64,000 nt of DNA from Chryseobacterium sp. JAH. Its GTDB lineage: Bacteria > Bacteroidota > Bacteroidia > Flavobacteriales > Weeksellaceae. The stretch covers positions 1-64,000 of the forward strand of contig NZ_LMAH01000009.1 in NCBI RefSeq assembly GCF_001507335.1, in the 5' to 3' direction. Made by a program: the position numbers and the translations under genes. Below the pieces are notes generated by a model, which worked only from the letters and a program-made list of their open reading frames with translations, did not search any database and was not told the DNA's origin. The first letter of the stretch is position 1. Each line of letters starts with the position of its first letter. Below, piece after piece: positions 33,741-41,750 of this stretch.

Positions 33741-33948
33741 TGAGTAATAAGAATGATTTGTGAGAAGTTGATTTGGGCAGCTATTCCGCCTTCCACTCCC
33801 GCTTTTTTTGTTCGTCACATCCTGAGCTCAGCCCAATGGCTCCTCGTAAAAAGAGCTCCGTTCAAGTCGGGTTGCAGATTTGTAATCAAAACAAAATTTT
33901 TCATTAACTCTCAGAGGTGTCAATAATTCAGATTTAAAAAAAACAGCA
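33741..33948. other. Intergenic spacer with dyads and a REP-like core
   Basis: The spacer between the two esterase genes holds GAGCTC at about 33827 and again about 35 bp on, and GGTTGCAGATTTGTAATC, which loosely recalls the REP core but is not one of the units seen at 1507-3438. No gene found. Confidence 0.35.
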
Positions 33949-34845
33949 ATGAAGAACTTCATCTTTATATTCAGCATATTTATTGGAATCCAAATTTCAT
34001 CCCAGCAAAAAATAACCGTCTGGCCGAAAGGTGAAATGCCTAATTCCAAAGGCTTAAAACTAAATATCATTGAAGAAAAAGAAGGCCGGATTACCCAAAT
34101 TCAGGAAGCTGAACTGTTCGCTTTTCTTCCAGCCAAAGAAGAACGAAAAAAAATGGCTATCATCATTATTCCAGGTGGTGGTTACAGACATCTGACCTAT
34201 GATCTTGGTGGATATTCCTACGCAAAATGGCTCAACACTTTAGGAATTTCAGCATTTGTTTTAAACTACCGATTACCGACGTCTCCAGATTTAAAACAAA
34301 GAGAAATCGGTCCGTTGCAGGATATTCAGGCCGCAATAAAATTAATCAGAAAAAATGCTTCTCAGTATGGAATTTCACCTGACCAGATAGGAGTTTTAGG
34401 AACTTCAGCTGGTGGACATCTTGCAGCAATGGTAAGCAATATCTCAACTGATTATACTGAATTGAAAGGCGAATGGACAAGCATTTCAACGGTTCCCAAC
34501 TTTGCAATTTTGGTTTCTCCTGTGATTGATCTGGGCGAATTTGCTCATAAAGGAAGTCGTGTAAATCTTTTGGGAGAAAATGCTTCCGATGAAAAGATTA
34601 AAGAATATTCAATGCAGAATTGCGTGACCGAAAAAACTCCGCCGACCATTTTATTTCATGCTCAAAATGATAATGCTGTACCCGTTATCAACTCTATTTT
34701 ATATTACGAAGCGATGATTAAAAATAAAGTAAAAGGAGCCATGCTCATTTTCCCGGAAGGCGAGCATAATATTGGAATTTCTAATAAAACTGCACTGACG
34801 GATAACTGGAAGAAAATTTGCGCGGACTGGCTGGGAAATAAGTGA
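33949..34845 (+). CDS. Alpha/beta-hydrolase esterase, tandem paralogue 2
   Basis: A 298-residue exported protein (signal peptide 1-19), duplicate of the gene at 32841. It shares VWPKGEMPNSK, IPGGGYRHLTYDLGG, NYRLPTSPDLKQ and GTSAGGHLAA with Ser153. The acid region is HAQNDNAVP (the paralogue has HNQDDTAVP) and the C-terminal histidine region GEHNIG (paralogue GGHRFF), so the catalytic loops have diverged more than the core. This suggests different substrates or acetyl positions. Confidence 0.85.
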   Translation: MKNFIFIFSIFIGIQISSQQKITVWPKGEMPNSKGLKLNIIEEKEGRITQIQEAELFAFLPAKEERKKMAIIIIPGGGYRHLTYDLGGYSYAKWLNTLGISAFVLNYRLPTSPDLKQREIGPLQDIQAAIKLIRKNASQYGISPDQIGVLGTSAGGHLAAMVSNISTDYTELKGEWTSISTVPNFAILVSPVIDLGEFAHKGSRVNLLGENASDEKIKEYSMQNCVTEKTPPTILFHAQNDNAVPVINSILYYEAMIKNKVKGAMLIFPEGEHNIGISNKTALTDNWKKICADWLGNK

Positions 34846-35084
34846 TGGGTAACGAGTAATATTTAAACGTATAGATTTTGACTAAAATCATTCTATTTTA
34901 AGAAGTAGAGGTTGCGATAAATCGCTGATGAAGTTAGAAAACATATCAGCCATAAATAAATTATATTGAAAGATACATCAGCTTAGATCAATTCATCGAT
35001 TATTCTTTGATCCTTAAAATAATACAGATCAAAACAGAACCGTTAAAAATAGCACCGAATCAAATCAATAAAAAAAATTATAAA

Positions 35085-37559
35085 ATGCTAAAACTGATTC
35101 AACATAAAATAATCTTACTCGCCTGTGGAACGTTGATCTCTGTTTCAACTTTTGCACAGCAAAATTTAAAACTAAGCTACAGCAAACCCGCAGAAAACTG
35201 GAACGAGGCCTTACCAATCGGAAACGGAAGACTGGGAGCGATGGTTTTCGGTGGCGCAGTCCAAGAGCATCTTCAACTGAATGAAGAAACCATCTGGGCA
35301 GGAGAACCTGGAAATAATGTTCCGAAAAACACATTCGACAGCATTCAGAAAGTCCGTCGTTTGATCAATGAAAGTCAGTTTGAAAAAGCACAGGATTTAA
35401 CCAACAAAACCTATCCGAGACAGGCACCGAAAGATCTTAATTACGGAATGCCGTACCAAACGATGGGCGATTTGTTTCTGGATTTTAAAGGTCATGAAAA
35501 CTTTAAGAATTACCAACGGACTTTAGATATTGAAAAAGCAATCAGCACCGTTTCTTACGAAGTAAACGGTGTAACTTTCAAGCGTGAAACCTTCTCTTCT
35601 TTTGCCGATAACGTGATCATGATTAAACTGACTTCCAGCAAAAAAGGAAGTTTAAATTTTAATATCAACGCCTCTACTCCACACAAAATCAATTCAATTT
35701 TCACCCAGAAAAATCAATTGGTCATCAATGGAACGAGCGGTTCGGTAGACAATAAGATCGGGAAAATTAATTTTAAAACCGTCGCATTTCCTGTTTTACA
35801 AGGTGGAAAACTGACCTCAACAAAAAATCAGCTGCATATCTCGGGAGCCGATGAAGTGGTGATCTATGTTTCAATTGCAACCAATTTTAAAAAATACAAT
35901 GATCTTTCGGGAAATCCGGATGTAAGAGTTTCACAGTATTTAAATAAAGCTTTAAACAAAAAATATGATACTGAACTGAAGGCTCACATCTCCAACTATC
36001 AAAAATATTTTAAGCGGGTAAGTTTAGATTTAGGAAAAACGGAACATTCAAATAAAACAACGGATATCAGAATTCAAGAATTTGGAAATTCACAGGATCC
36101 GGATTTGGTAGCTTTGTATTTTCAGTTTGGCCGTTATCTTTTGATTTCCTCATCGCAACAGGGAACGCAACCCGCCAATCTTCAGGGAATCTGGAATTAT
36201 CAGCTGAATCCTGCTTGGGACAGCAAATACACAGTCAACATCAATACCGAAATGAATTACTGGCCTGCGGAAAATACCAACCTCAGCGAAATGCACGAGC
36301 CTTTGTTTGATATGATTCAGGATCTGTCGGTTACCGGACAGGAATCTGCCAAAGAGATGTATAAAGCAAGGGGCTGGAATATGCATCATAACACCGATTT
36401 GTGGCGGATCACAGGAATCGTGGATGGCGGTTTCTACGGAATGTGGCCGATGGGCGGAGCGTGGCTGACCCAACACGTCTGGAACCACTATCTGTACACC
36501 GGAGACAAAGAATTTCTAAAGAAAAATTACGAAGCTTTAAAGGGTTGTGCTTTGTTTTATTTAGACGTTCTTCAACAGGATCCTTCAAAAAAGCATCTCG
36601 TGGTTTCCCCATCGATGTCGCCGGAAAATAAATATTTTAAAAATGTAAGCATCACAGCGGGAACCACGATGGATAATCAGTTGGTTTTTGATGTGTTTAA
36701 TAATTTCATCAATGCTTCAAAAATTTTAAATCAGGATAAAAATCTTTCGGACGAAATAAAAACGGCTTTGTCAAAACTTCCTCCAATGCAGATCGGGCAA
36801 CATGCCCAACTTCAGGAATGGCTTACCGATATGGACAGAACTGATGATAAACACAGACATATTTCTCATTTGTACGGACTGTTTCCATCGGGACAGATCT
36901 CGCCCTTGAGAAATGTTGAACTGGCTGAAGCTGCAAAAAACTCAATGATCTACCGTGGTGACAAATCCACTGGCTGGTCGATGGGCTGGAAAGTAAACTG
37001 GTGGGCAAGATTACTGGACGGAAACCGTGCTTTTAAATTGATTTCAGACCAGTTAACTCCTGCTCCGATGGAAAGCAAAGGCCAATCCGGAGGAACCTAT
37101 CCGAATCTATTGGATGCACATCCGCCATTTCAAATCGATGGTAATTTTGGCTGCACTTCGGGAATTGCAGAAATGCTGTTGCAGAGTTATGATGGATACA
37201 TTTATCTGTTGCCTGCTCTTCCCGATGCTTTGCCAAGCGGTTCTGTGAAAGGTCTGAAAGCTAGAGGTGGTTTTGAAATCGATATGGACTGGAAAAATTC
37301 CAAATTGACAAAACTGATTATAAAATCTGCTTTGGGCGGAAATGCAAGGATCAGAGTGGCAAAAAATTTAACTTTAAAATCTAAAACAGATTTCATTTCA
37401 GCAAAAGGAGCAAATACTAACGAATACTACCAGGTTGATGTAATTAAAACTCCTTTGAAATCAGCTAAAGCAGAGCTGAAAGGTTTTGCAGTTCCGGAAA
37501 CGGAAATGTTTGATTTTAAAACTGAAAAAGGAAAGGTTTATATTTTTAATGTAAAGTAG
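35085..37559 (+). CDS. Glycoside hydrolase family 95 (alpha-L-fucosidase/alpha-L-galactosidase)
   Basis: Removes terminal alpha-L-fucose or L-galactose, for example from xyloglucan, rhamnogalacturonan-II or pectic side chains. The ATG at 35085 is chosen because it starts a signal peptide (MLKLIQHK ... STFAQ); the frame opens at 35007 without protein-like sequence. That gives 824 residues, normal for GH95. The LQLNEETIWAGEPG block is near the N-terminus, and the expected catalytic set is present: N385 and N387 (VNINTEMNYW), E514 (SMSPEN) and D685 (IDGNFGC). A family B repeat follows the stop. Confidence 0.93.
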   Translation: MLKLIQHKIILLACGTLISVSTFAQQNLKLSYSKPAENWNEALPIGNGRLGAMVFGGAVQEHLQLNEETIWAGEPGNNVPKNTFDSIQKVRRLINESQFEKAQDLTNKTYPRQAPKDLNYGMPYQTMGDLFLDFKGHENFKNYQRTLDIEKAISTVSYEVNGVTFKRETFSSFADNVIMIKLTSSKKGSLNFNINASTPHKINSIFTQKNQLVINGTSGSVDNKIGKINFKTVAFPVLQGGKLTSTKNQLHISGADEVVIYVSIATNFKKYNDLSGNPDVRVSQYLNKALNKKYDTELKAHISNYQKYFKRVSLDLGKTEHSNKTTDIRIQEFGNSQDPDLVALYFQFGRYLLISSSQQGTQPANLQGIWNYQLNPAWDSKYTVNINTEMNYWPAENTNLSEMHEPLFDMIQDLSVTGQESAKEMYKARGWNMHHNTDLWRITGIVDGGFYGMWPMGGAWLTQHVWNHYLYTGDKEFLKKNYEALKGCALFYLDVLQQDPSKKHLVVSPSMSPENKYFKNVSITAGTTMDNQLVFDVFNNFINASKILNQDKNLSDEIKTALSKLPPMQIGQHAQLQEWLTDMDRTDDKHRHISHLYGLFPSGQISPLRNVELAEAAKNSMIYRGDKSTGWSMGWKVNWWARLLDGNRAFKLISDQLTPAPMESKGQSGGTYPNLLDAHPPFQIDGNFGCTSGIAEMLLQSYDGYIYLLPALPDALPSGSVKGLKARGGFEIDMDWKNSKLTKLIIKSALGGNARIRVAKNLTLKSKTDFISAKGANTNEYYQVDVIKTPLKSAKAELKGFAVPETEMFDFKTEKGKVYIFNVK

Positions 37560-37602
37560 GTTTCCCACAGATCGTCACAGATCGTCACAGATAATTGCTA
37601 AA
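37559..37602 (+). repeat. Dispersed repeat family B, copy 3 (short), directly behind the GH95 stop
   Basis: GTTTCCCACAGATCGTCACAG followed by a second ATCGTCACAGATAATTGC. It keeps the first half of the family and doubles the GATCGTCACA unit. Confidence 0.5.
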
Positions 37603-37664
37603 AAGATATGTTGACATTCAGGAAAGATTAAGCAATATTTTTCCAACCAAAATTAATTTCAGTT

Positions 37665-38954
37665 ATGAAAAAAGCTATTTATTTTTTAATTATAATTTTG
37701 GGCATCACAAGCTTAAAAGCTCAAAAATCTTCGGATTTAAAACCAAGAATCCTGATCAGCACAGACATTGGCGGAACCGATCCCGATGACAATCAGTCGA
37801 TGATCCATTTGCTGATGTATGCGGATAAATTTAATATTGAAGGTTTGGTTTCTTCACCGTCTTTCGGAAACGGAAGCAAAGATGAAATTTTAAAAATGAT
37901 TGGTCTGTACGAGAAAGATCTTCCAAAATTAAAAAAACACAGTTCAGGTTTTCCTACACCAAAATATCTGCGGTCCGTTTCTAAGCAGGGATTGCGTGGA
38001 AATGCACCTTATGAAGGATATTCAAAACCTACCGAAGGTTCAGAATGGATTATCAAATCTGCCAGAAAAAAATCAACTCAGCCGCTTTGGGTTTTGGTTT
38101 GGGGCGGATTGGAAGATGTTGCTCAGGCTTTGCACGATGCTCCGGATATTCAGAATAAAATTAAAATTTACTGGATCGGCGGACCCAACAAAAAATGGAG
38201 TGCCAATTCCTATTCTTACATCACGAAAAACTTTCCTGATCTTTGGTTTATTGAAGCCAATTCGACCTATTATGCTTTTTTCTCAAAAAATGATGATCCT
38301 AATATTCTGAAAAGCACTGAATATTATGACCAATACATCAAAGGTTACGGAGCGATGGGGAAAGATTTCAAAAATTATTATAAAGGCGAGATCAAAATGG
38401 GTGACAGTCCTACCCTTTTTTATCTGATGCACGGCAACCCCAATGATCCCACTGGAGAAAGTTGGGGCGGAAGTTTTGAAAAGATCAACCGAAGTGCGCA
38501 GGTTATTATTGACGGTGCCAAAGGAAGTTCTGAGGACATCGCTTTTTGTTCGTTAATAGAGTTTCGTTTTAAAGGTCCCGTTTTAAATGAAAATCCTGTC
38601 GCGGCACCTTTTCACATGGAAACGATGCACAAAAAAGATGTTCAGAAATGGGCGGGTTCTTATCTTGGTGACGGAAATTATTCTTTGAAGTACGTCCCGA
38701 AAGGTGCAGAAGTTTTGAGTTACAAATTCGTATCAGAAATTCCTGAACTGAACGGTCATGAAGGGAAATTAAATATTGTCAATCTTTGGCCGGGAAAGGA
38801 AAACCCTACCGATATTCCTTTAGGAAATACTTGGTTTTCTGATCAGTCTGATCCGAAACTGTATGAAGGAAAATTTCAGGGTGGAAAAACCATCTCAAAA
38901 TGGAAAAATGATATTCTTCTGGATTGGGCGAAGCGTTGGGAATGGTTGAAGTAG
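37665..38954 (+). CDS. DUF1593 protein, nucleoside-hydrolase-like fold
   Basis: A 429-residue exported protein (signal peptide 1-20). DUF1593 is recognised from RILISTDIGGTDPDDNQS, an Asp cluster like the Ca site of nucleoside hydrolases, and from the WVLVWGGLEDVAQAL and IYWIGGPNKKWS segments. The C-terminal about 110 residues (from WAGSYLGDGNY) look like a beta-sandwich. Family members occur in plant-polysaccharide loci, but no activity is established as far as I know; a ribofuranosyl- or other furanosidase-like role is speculation. Last plus-strand gene of the pectin block. Confidence 0.82.
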   Translation: MKKAIYFLIIILGITSLKAQKSSDLKPRILISTDIGGTDPDDNQSMIHLLMYADKFNIEGLVSSPSFGNGSKDEILKMIGLYEKDLPKLKKHSSGFPTPKYLRSVSKQGLRGNAPYEGYSKPTEGSEWIIKSARKKSTQPLWVLVWGGLEDVAQALHDAPDIQNKIKIYWIGGPNKKWSANSYSYITKNFPDLWFIEANSTYYAFFSKNDDPNILKSTEYYDQYIKGYGAMGKDFKNYYKGEIKMGDSPTLFYLMHGNPNDPTGESWGGSFEKINRSAQVIIDGAKGSSEDIAFCSLIEFRFKGPVLNENPVAAPFHMETMHKKDVQKWAGSYLGDGNYSLKYVPKGAEVLSYKFVSEIPELNGHEGKLNIVNLWPGKENPTDIPLGNTWFSDQSDPKLYEGKFQGGKTISKWKNDILLDWAKRWEWLK

Positions 38955-39026
38955 TTTTGTCATGATTTTTGCTTTACATTGTTTGAGCTTTAGTTTGATG
39001 TCTCAATCTGCTTTTGACAATCACAT

Positions 39027-39061
39027 AAAAAATCCTGACGCATATTTGCATCAGGATTTTT
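39027..39061. terminator. Bidirectional terminator between DUF1593 and PL10 genes
   Basis: AATCCTGA pairs with TCAGGATT, preceded by AAAAA and followed by TTTTATTT. It can end both the plus-strand locus and, read in reverse, the converging PL10 operon. Confidence 0.7.
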
Positions 39062-39070
39062 ATTTCTATC

Positions 39071-39103
39071 AAACCTCATAGGTTTTGAAAACCTATGAGG
39101 TTT
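39071..39103. terminator. Perfect 15 bp hairpin, AAACCT-type, with 3-base loop
   Basis: AAACCTCATAGGTTT and AAACCTATGAGGTTT around TGA. It lies 5 bp beyond the PL10 stop (minus strand) and 10 bp after the terminator at 39027. Confidence 0.6.
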
Positions 39104-39108
39104 ATTTA

Positions 39109-40128
39109 TTACTGCGTCAATTTATTTCGCTTCAGCCATTTTGGAAACTCATTCTCAATCAGTTTAGTTCCCGCCTCATTGTACCAGCTGTAGCCCATTC
39201 TGCGCTCTTCGGAAACCTCTTCATAATTGAATTTCACACTTCCATCACGATCACCGAAAACCGGTTTATTGGTTGGAATATCATAAAATCTCGCCCAAAC
39301 TGCCGAACCTTCTTTCTTACTCAGCGTACGGATGGCCTTCTCACTTTCTCTCGAAACATTGTAAGTGTAACCGTCAATTTTACTTTCCTTAAACCACTGA
39401 ACAGCCGATTTGATAGACTTTTCAATCTCGGGAGTGACAGGCTGCAACATCAGAAATTTCACAATGTTCACCGATTCTCCTGTGGCCAATGACATTGGTT
39501 CAAAAGCTCTGGCCTTTTCCGGAACTAAAGTAACTTCATTATACTGATCTGCCCAGATGGATAGCTTACCGTTTTGCAGAACCTGAGTTTTCAGAACGCA
39601 TGCAATTCCCTTTTGCAAAGCCACTTTCGACTTTTCTTTCAACTGAGAATTGACCGCATAAAAGCCTTCTTTTCCTTCAGATATATTGTACAGAATCGTC
39701 AGCACATTAATCATCGCATTGTCATTGTACGTTACCTGCTTTCTGTAAATCGCAGAGTTCGGGAAATACTGCGGGAAACCGCCATTTTCGTACTGCATCG
39801 AAAGCAAATACTCAATTCCTTTTTCTGCTGATTTCAGATATACAGGATTTTTTGTGGTGCTGTATGCGTTAATCAAACCGTTAATCTCTTTCGAGGTGGC
39901 GTTGTTATCAATGGTTGCGAGATTGTTGTCTCCAGCTTTAATGATTTTTAAAAGTTTAGGATCAATCTTTTTCTTATAATCCACCTCTTTTTTATTGCTC
40001 ATATGTTTTCCCCAACCACCGTTCGGAAGCTGATAGACCATCATTTTTTCGGCCAAAGTATCTTTTACCTGAGCAGAAAATGTGGCTGTTATTAAACAGA
40101 ATGATGCTATTTTGAATTTTAAATTCAT
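39109..40128 (-). CDS. Pectate lyase, PL10
   Basis: Cleaves polygalacturonate by beta-elimination. The 339-residue protein has a signal peptide (1-19) and the PL10 (alpha/alpha)3 fold features: QLPNGGWGKHMSNKKEVDY, ATIDNNATSKEINGL, YENGGFPQYFP, VTYNDNAMINVL, and the active-site region VWARFYDIPTNKPVFGDRDGS near the C-terminus. It is not related to the PL1 enzyme at 20579, so the locus attacks galacturonan with two unrelated lyases. Its gene follows DUF4861 by 11 bp, in one minus-strand operon converging on the main locus. Confidence 0.93.
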   Translation of the reverse strand: MNLKFKIASFCLITATFSAQVKDTLAEKMMVYQLPNGGWGKHMSNKKEVDYKKKIDPKLLKIIKAGDNNLATIDNNATSKEINGLINAYSTTKNPVYLKSAEKGIEYLLSMQYENGGFPQYFPNSAIYRKQVTYNDNAMINVLTILYNISEGKEGFYAVNSQLKEKSKVALQKGIACVLKTQVLQNGKLSIWADQYNEVTLVPEKARAFEPMSLATGESVNIVKFLMLQPVTPEIEKSIKSAVQWFKESKIDGYTYNVSRESEKAIRTLSKKEGSAVWARFYDIPTNKPVFGDRDGSVKFNYEEVSEERRMGYSWYNEAGTKLIENEFPKWLKRNKLTQ

Positions 40129-40139
40129 TATTATTTTAA

Positions 40140-41342
40140 TTATTTAATCGTAATTACTAACGGGTTGGCAACAATTTTCGCCTGCTTTTCCAAAAGATTT
40201 TCCCAATCTTTCTGTGTCTGAATCTGTCCGCTTTTCTGCCATGCAAATCCTGCATAATAGGTCAGTTTTTTCTGAGGTTTTGTTACAACCAGCAAATTAC
40301 TCTGATCCGGCGTTTCAGATTTGAAAGCTACAGATTTCTGAACAGTTTTCGGATCTACCACAATTCCTTCGCCCACAAAGGCATCATCGATTTTTTCCCA
40401 GTGCAGATAGTACCCATTTTTGTCATTCAGCTTAGATTCGCCTTCGTTTTTATGAAGAGAAATTCCGACAGTATAATTCGGAACAGGTTTTTCAGTTTCA
40501 AAATTCGATTCGAACTTAGAAAAATTGGAACCTAAATCAAGAGAAATTCTTTTGGTTTCTTTCACTCCAAACTCACTCCACGGAGCATACGTCAGTTCAA
40601 AAACGGTTCTCAACGGACCTTCAGCAATAGTTTTTGAATTCACAAAATTCTGCGAAACCTGCAGTTTTTCATCTTTCCACATCCCAATTCCGCCCGTTCC
40701 ACGGCTGTCTCCAACGTGATACGGATCGTAACCTTCTCCTCTCGTGTCTTTGTGATAATACATCGGATCTGTCAGATAGCCTTTGTACCATTCGTTGATG
40801 ACCGATTTTTCAGTTCTTTTAAACCAGATATCGACTCCACTGGAAAGTGTGCTTCCCTTTACTTTCGCCAAAGCTTCAGCCTGTCCTTTTGGGCCATACA
40901 CCCTGAAAGCTACCCTGTCGTTTTCCCACGTGTAATCATCCACCCTTTCCGGAACCAGTCTGGAATAAGTAGTGATCTGACTTTCAGGAACCGGCGTGTT
41001 GGCATCTGCTAAAATTGTATATGAATTTGTTTTCTTTGCATCTAATTTCGCCTGAAAAAGAAGTTCATCATTTTTCCCGTCACCGTCATTATCGATCCAC
41101 TGAATGGGAAGATATTGGTTTTGGGCATCTTTTATTCTTAAATCTTCCGCTTTATTTTTCCCTAAAAATGCTTTCAACTGCTTCGCTGAAACAGAAACGA
41201 TTTCATTTCTTGCAAAATCCTGAGTATTTTTCACCTGAATTGAAGTCTGTGCATTCACACAATTCCCAGCAATGCAAACGATTGCACAACTTAAACTCAG
41301 TTTTGATATATTTTGTCCGAACATAAAATGTAGTTTTATCAA
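40140..41342 (-). CDS. DUF4861 protein, second copy
   Basis: A 400-residue exported protein. Met1 or Met7 could be the start; Met7 (MFGQNISKL) gives a conventional signal peptide ending about residue 31. It contains a N-terminal segment with NDGDGKNDELLFQ (a calcium-loop-like DxDxDxxxDE pattern), then the DUF4861 core with the YKGYLTDPMYYHKDTRGEG, YDPYHVGDSRGTGGIGMW and LDLGSNFSKFE segments. It differs from the first copy (22074), which lacks the extra N-terminal part. First gene of the operon with PL10; function of the family unknown. Confidence 0.85.
   Translation of the reverse strand: MIKLHFMFGQNISKLSLSCAIVCIAGNCVNAQTSIQVKNTQDFARNEIVSVSAKQLKAFLGKNKAEDLRIKDAQNQYLPIQWIDNDGDGKNDELLFQAKLDAKKTNSYTILADANTPVPESQITTYSRLVPERVDDYTWENDRVAFRVYGPKGQAEALAKVKGSTLSSGVDIWFKRTEKSVINEWYKGYLTDPMYYHKDTRGEGYDPYHVGDSRGTGGIGMWKDEKLQVSQNFVNSKTIAEGPLRTVFELTYAPWSEFGVKETKRISLDLGSNFSKFESNFETEKPVPNYTVGISLHKNEGESKLNDKNGYYLHWEKIDDAFVGEGIVVDPKTVQKSVAFKSETPDQSNLLVVTKPQKKLTYYAGFAWQKSGQIQTQKDWENLLEKQAKIVANPLVITIK
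41274..41285. promoter_or_regulatory. Operator-like site at the start of the second DUF4861 gene
   Basis: GCAAACGATTGC differs by one base from the perfect operator at 14462, and both are followed by ACAA/ACAA-like sequence. It lies within the first 70 bases of the coding region (signal peptide), 57-68 bases after the ATG at 41342. If real it would link this minus-strand operon to the LacI regulon; chance cannot be excluded. Confidence 0.35.
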
Positions 41343-41479
41343 AAGTAAAGATATTCTGAATAATGGATGAATTTTAAACCTTAAATGTTTCTTAAAAAGA
41401 TCATTTGCAATCTAAATTATTTTTAAAGTAATTAAGCCAATATAATTCTAAGAAAATATTCTCTAATTTATTTTCATCA

Positions 41480-41677
41480 TGTTCTTTTGCCTTGATGTAA
41501 AAGAACCAAAAAATCAAAACTGGAAATTACGGCTGAAAATTGAAAATCAATCCTAAAACTTCCAAAACTTGCGCGAATTCAATTTTTTTCTTCGTCTCAA
41601 AATTTCAGTCGCACTTCAGACAGTGGAAGTTTTTTTACGGATTAATTATTAATTTTCTTAACGCCTACATTTCCTAG
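41480..41677 (-). repeat. Dispersed repeat family A, copy 3 (inverted, about 198 bp)
   Basis: Read on the minus strand the landmarks are CTAGGAA, GGCGTTAAGAAAATT, AATCCGTAAAAAAACTTCCA, CTGTCTGAAGTGCGAC, GCGCAAGTTTTGGAAG, TTTTAGGATT, and the terminal GGTTCTTTTAC/GCAAAAGAAC hairpin. It fills most of the 408 bp gap between the DUF4861 and next plus-strand gene; nothing else was seen there. Confidence 0.75.
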
Positions 41678-41750
41678 GTCAGGCAGAAAGAATATACAAT
41701 CATTGTAGTTTATTACTGAAATTTCATATTTTTATGTTCAAATCAAATTT

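Noticed and set aside
33348..33818. 156-codon minus-strand frame opposite the first tandem esterase
   Set aside because: It overlaps an esterase with intact catalytic motifs and has no family pattern.
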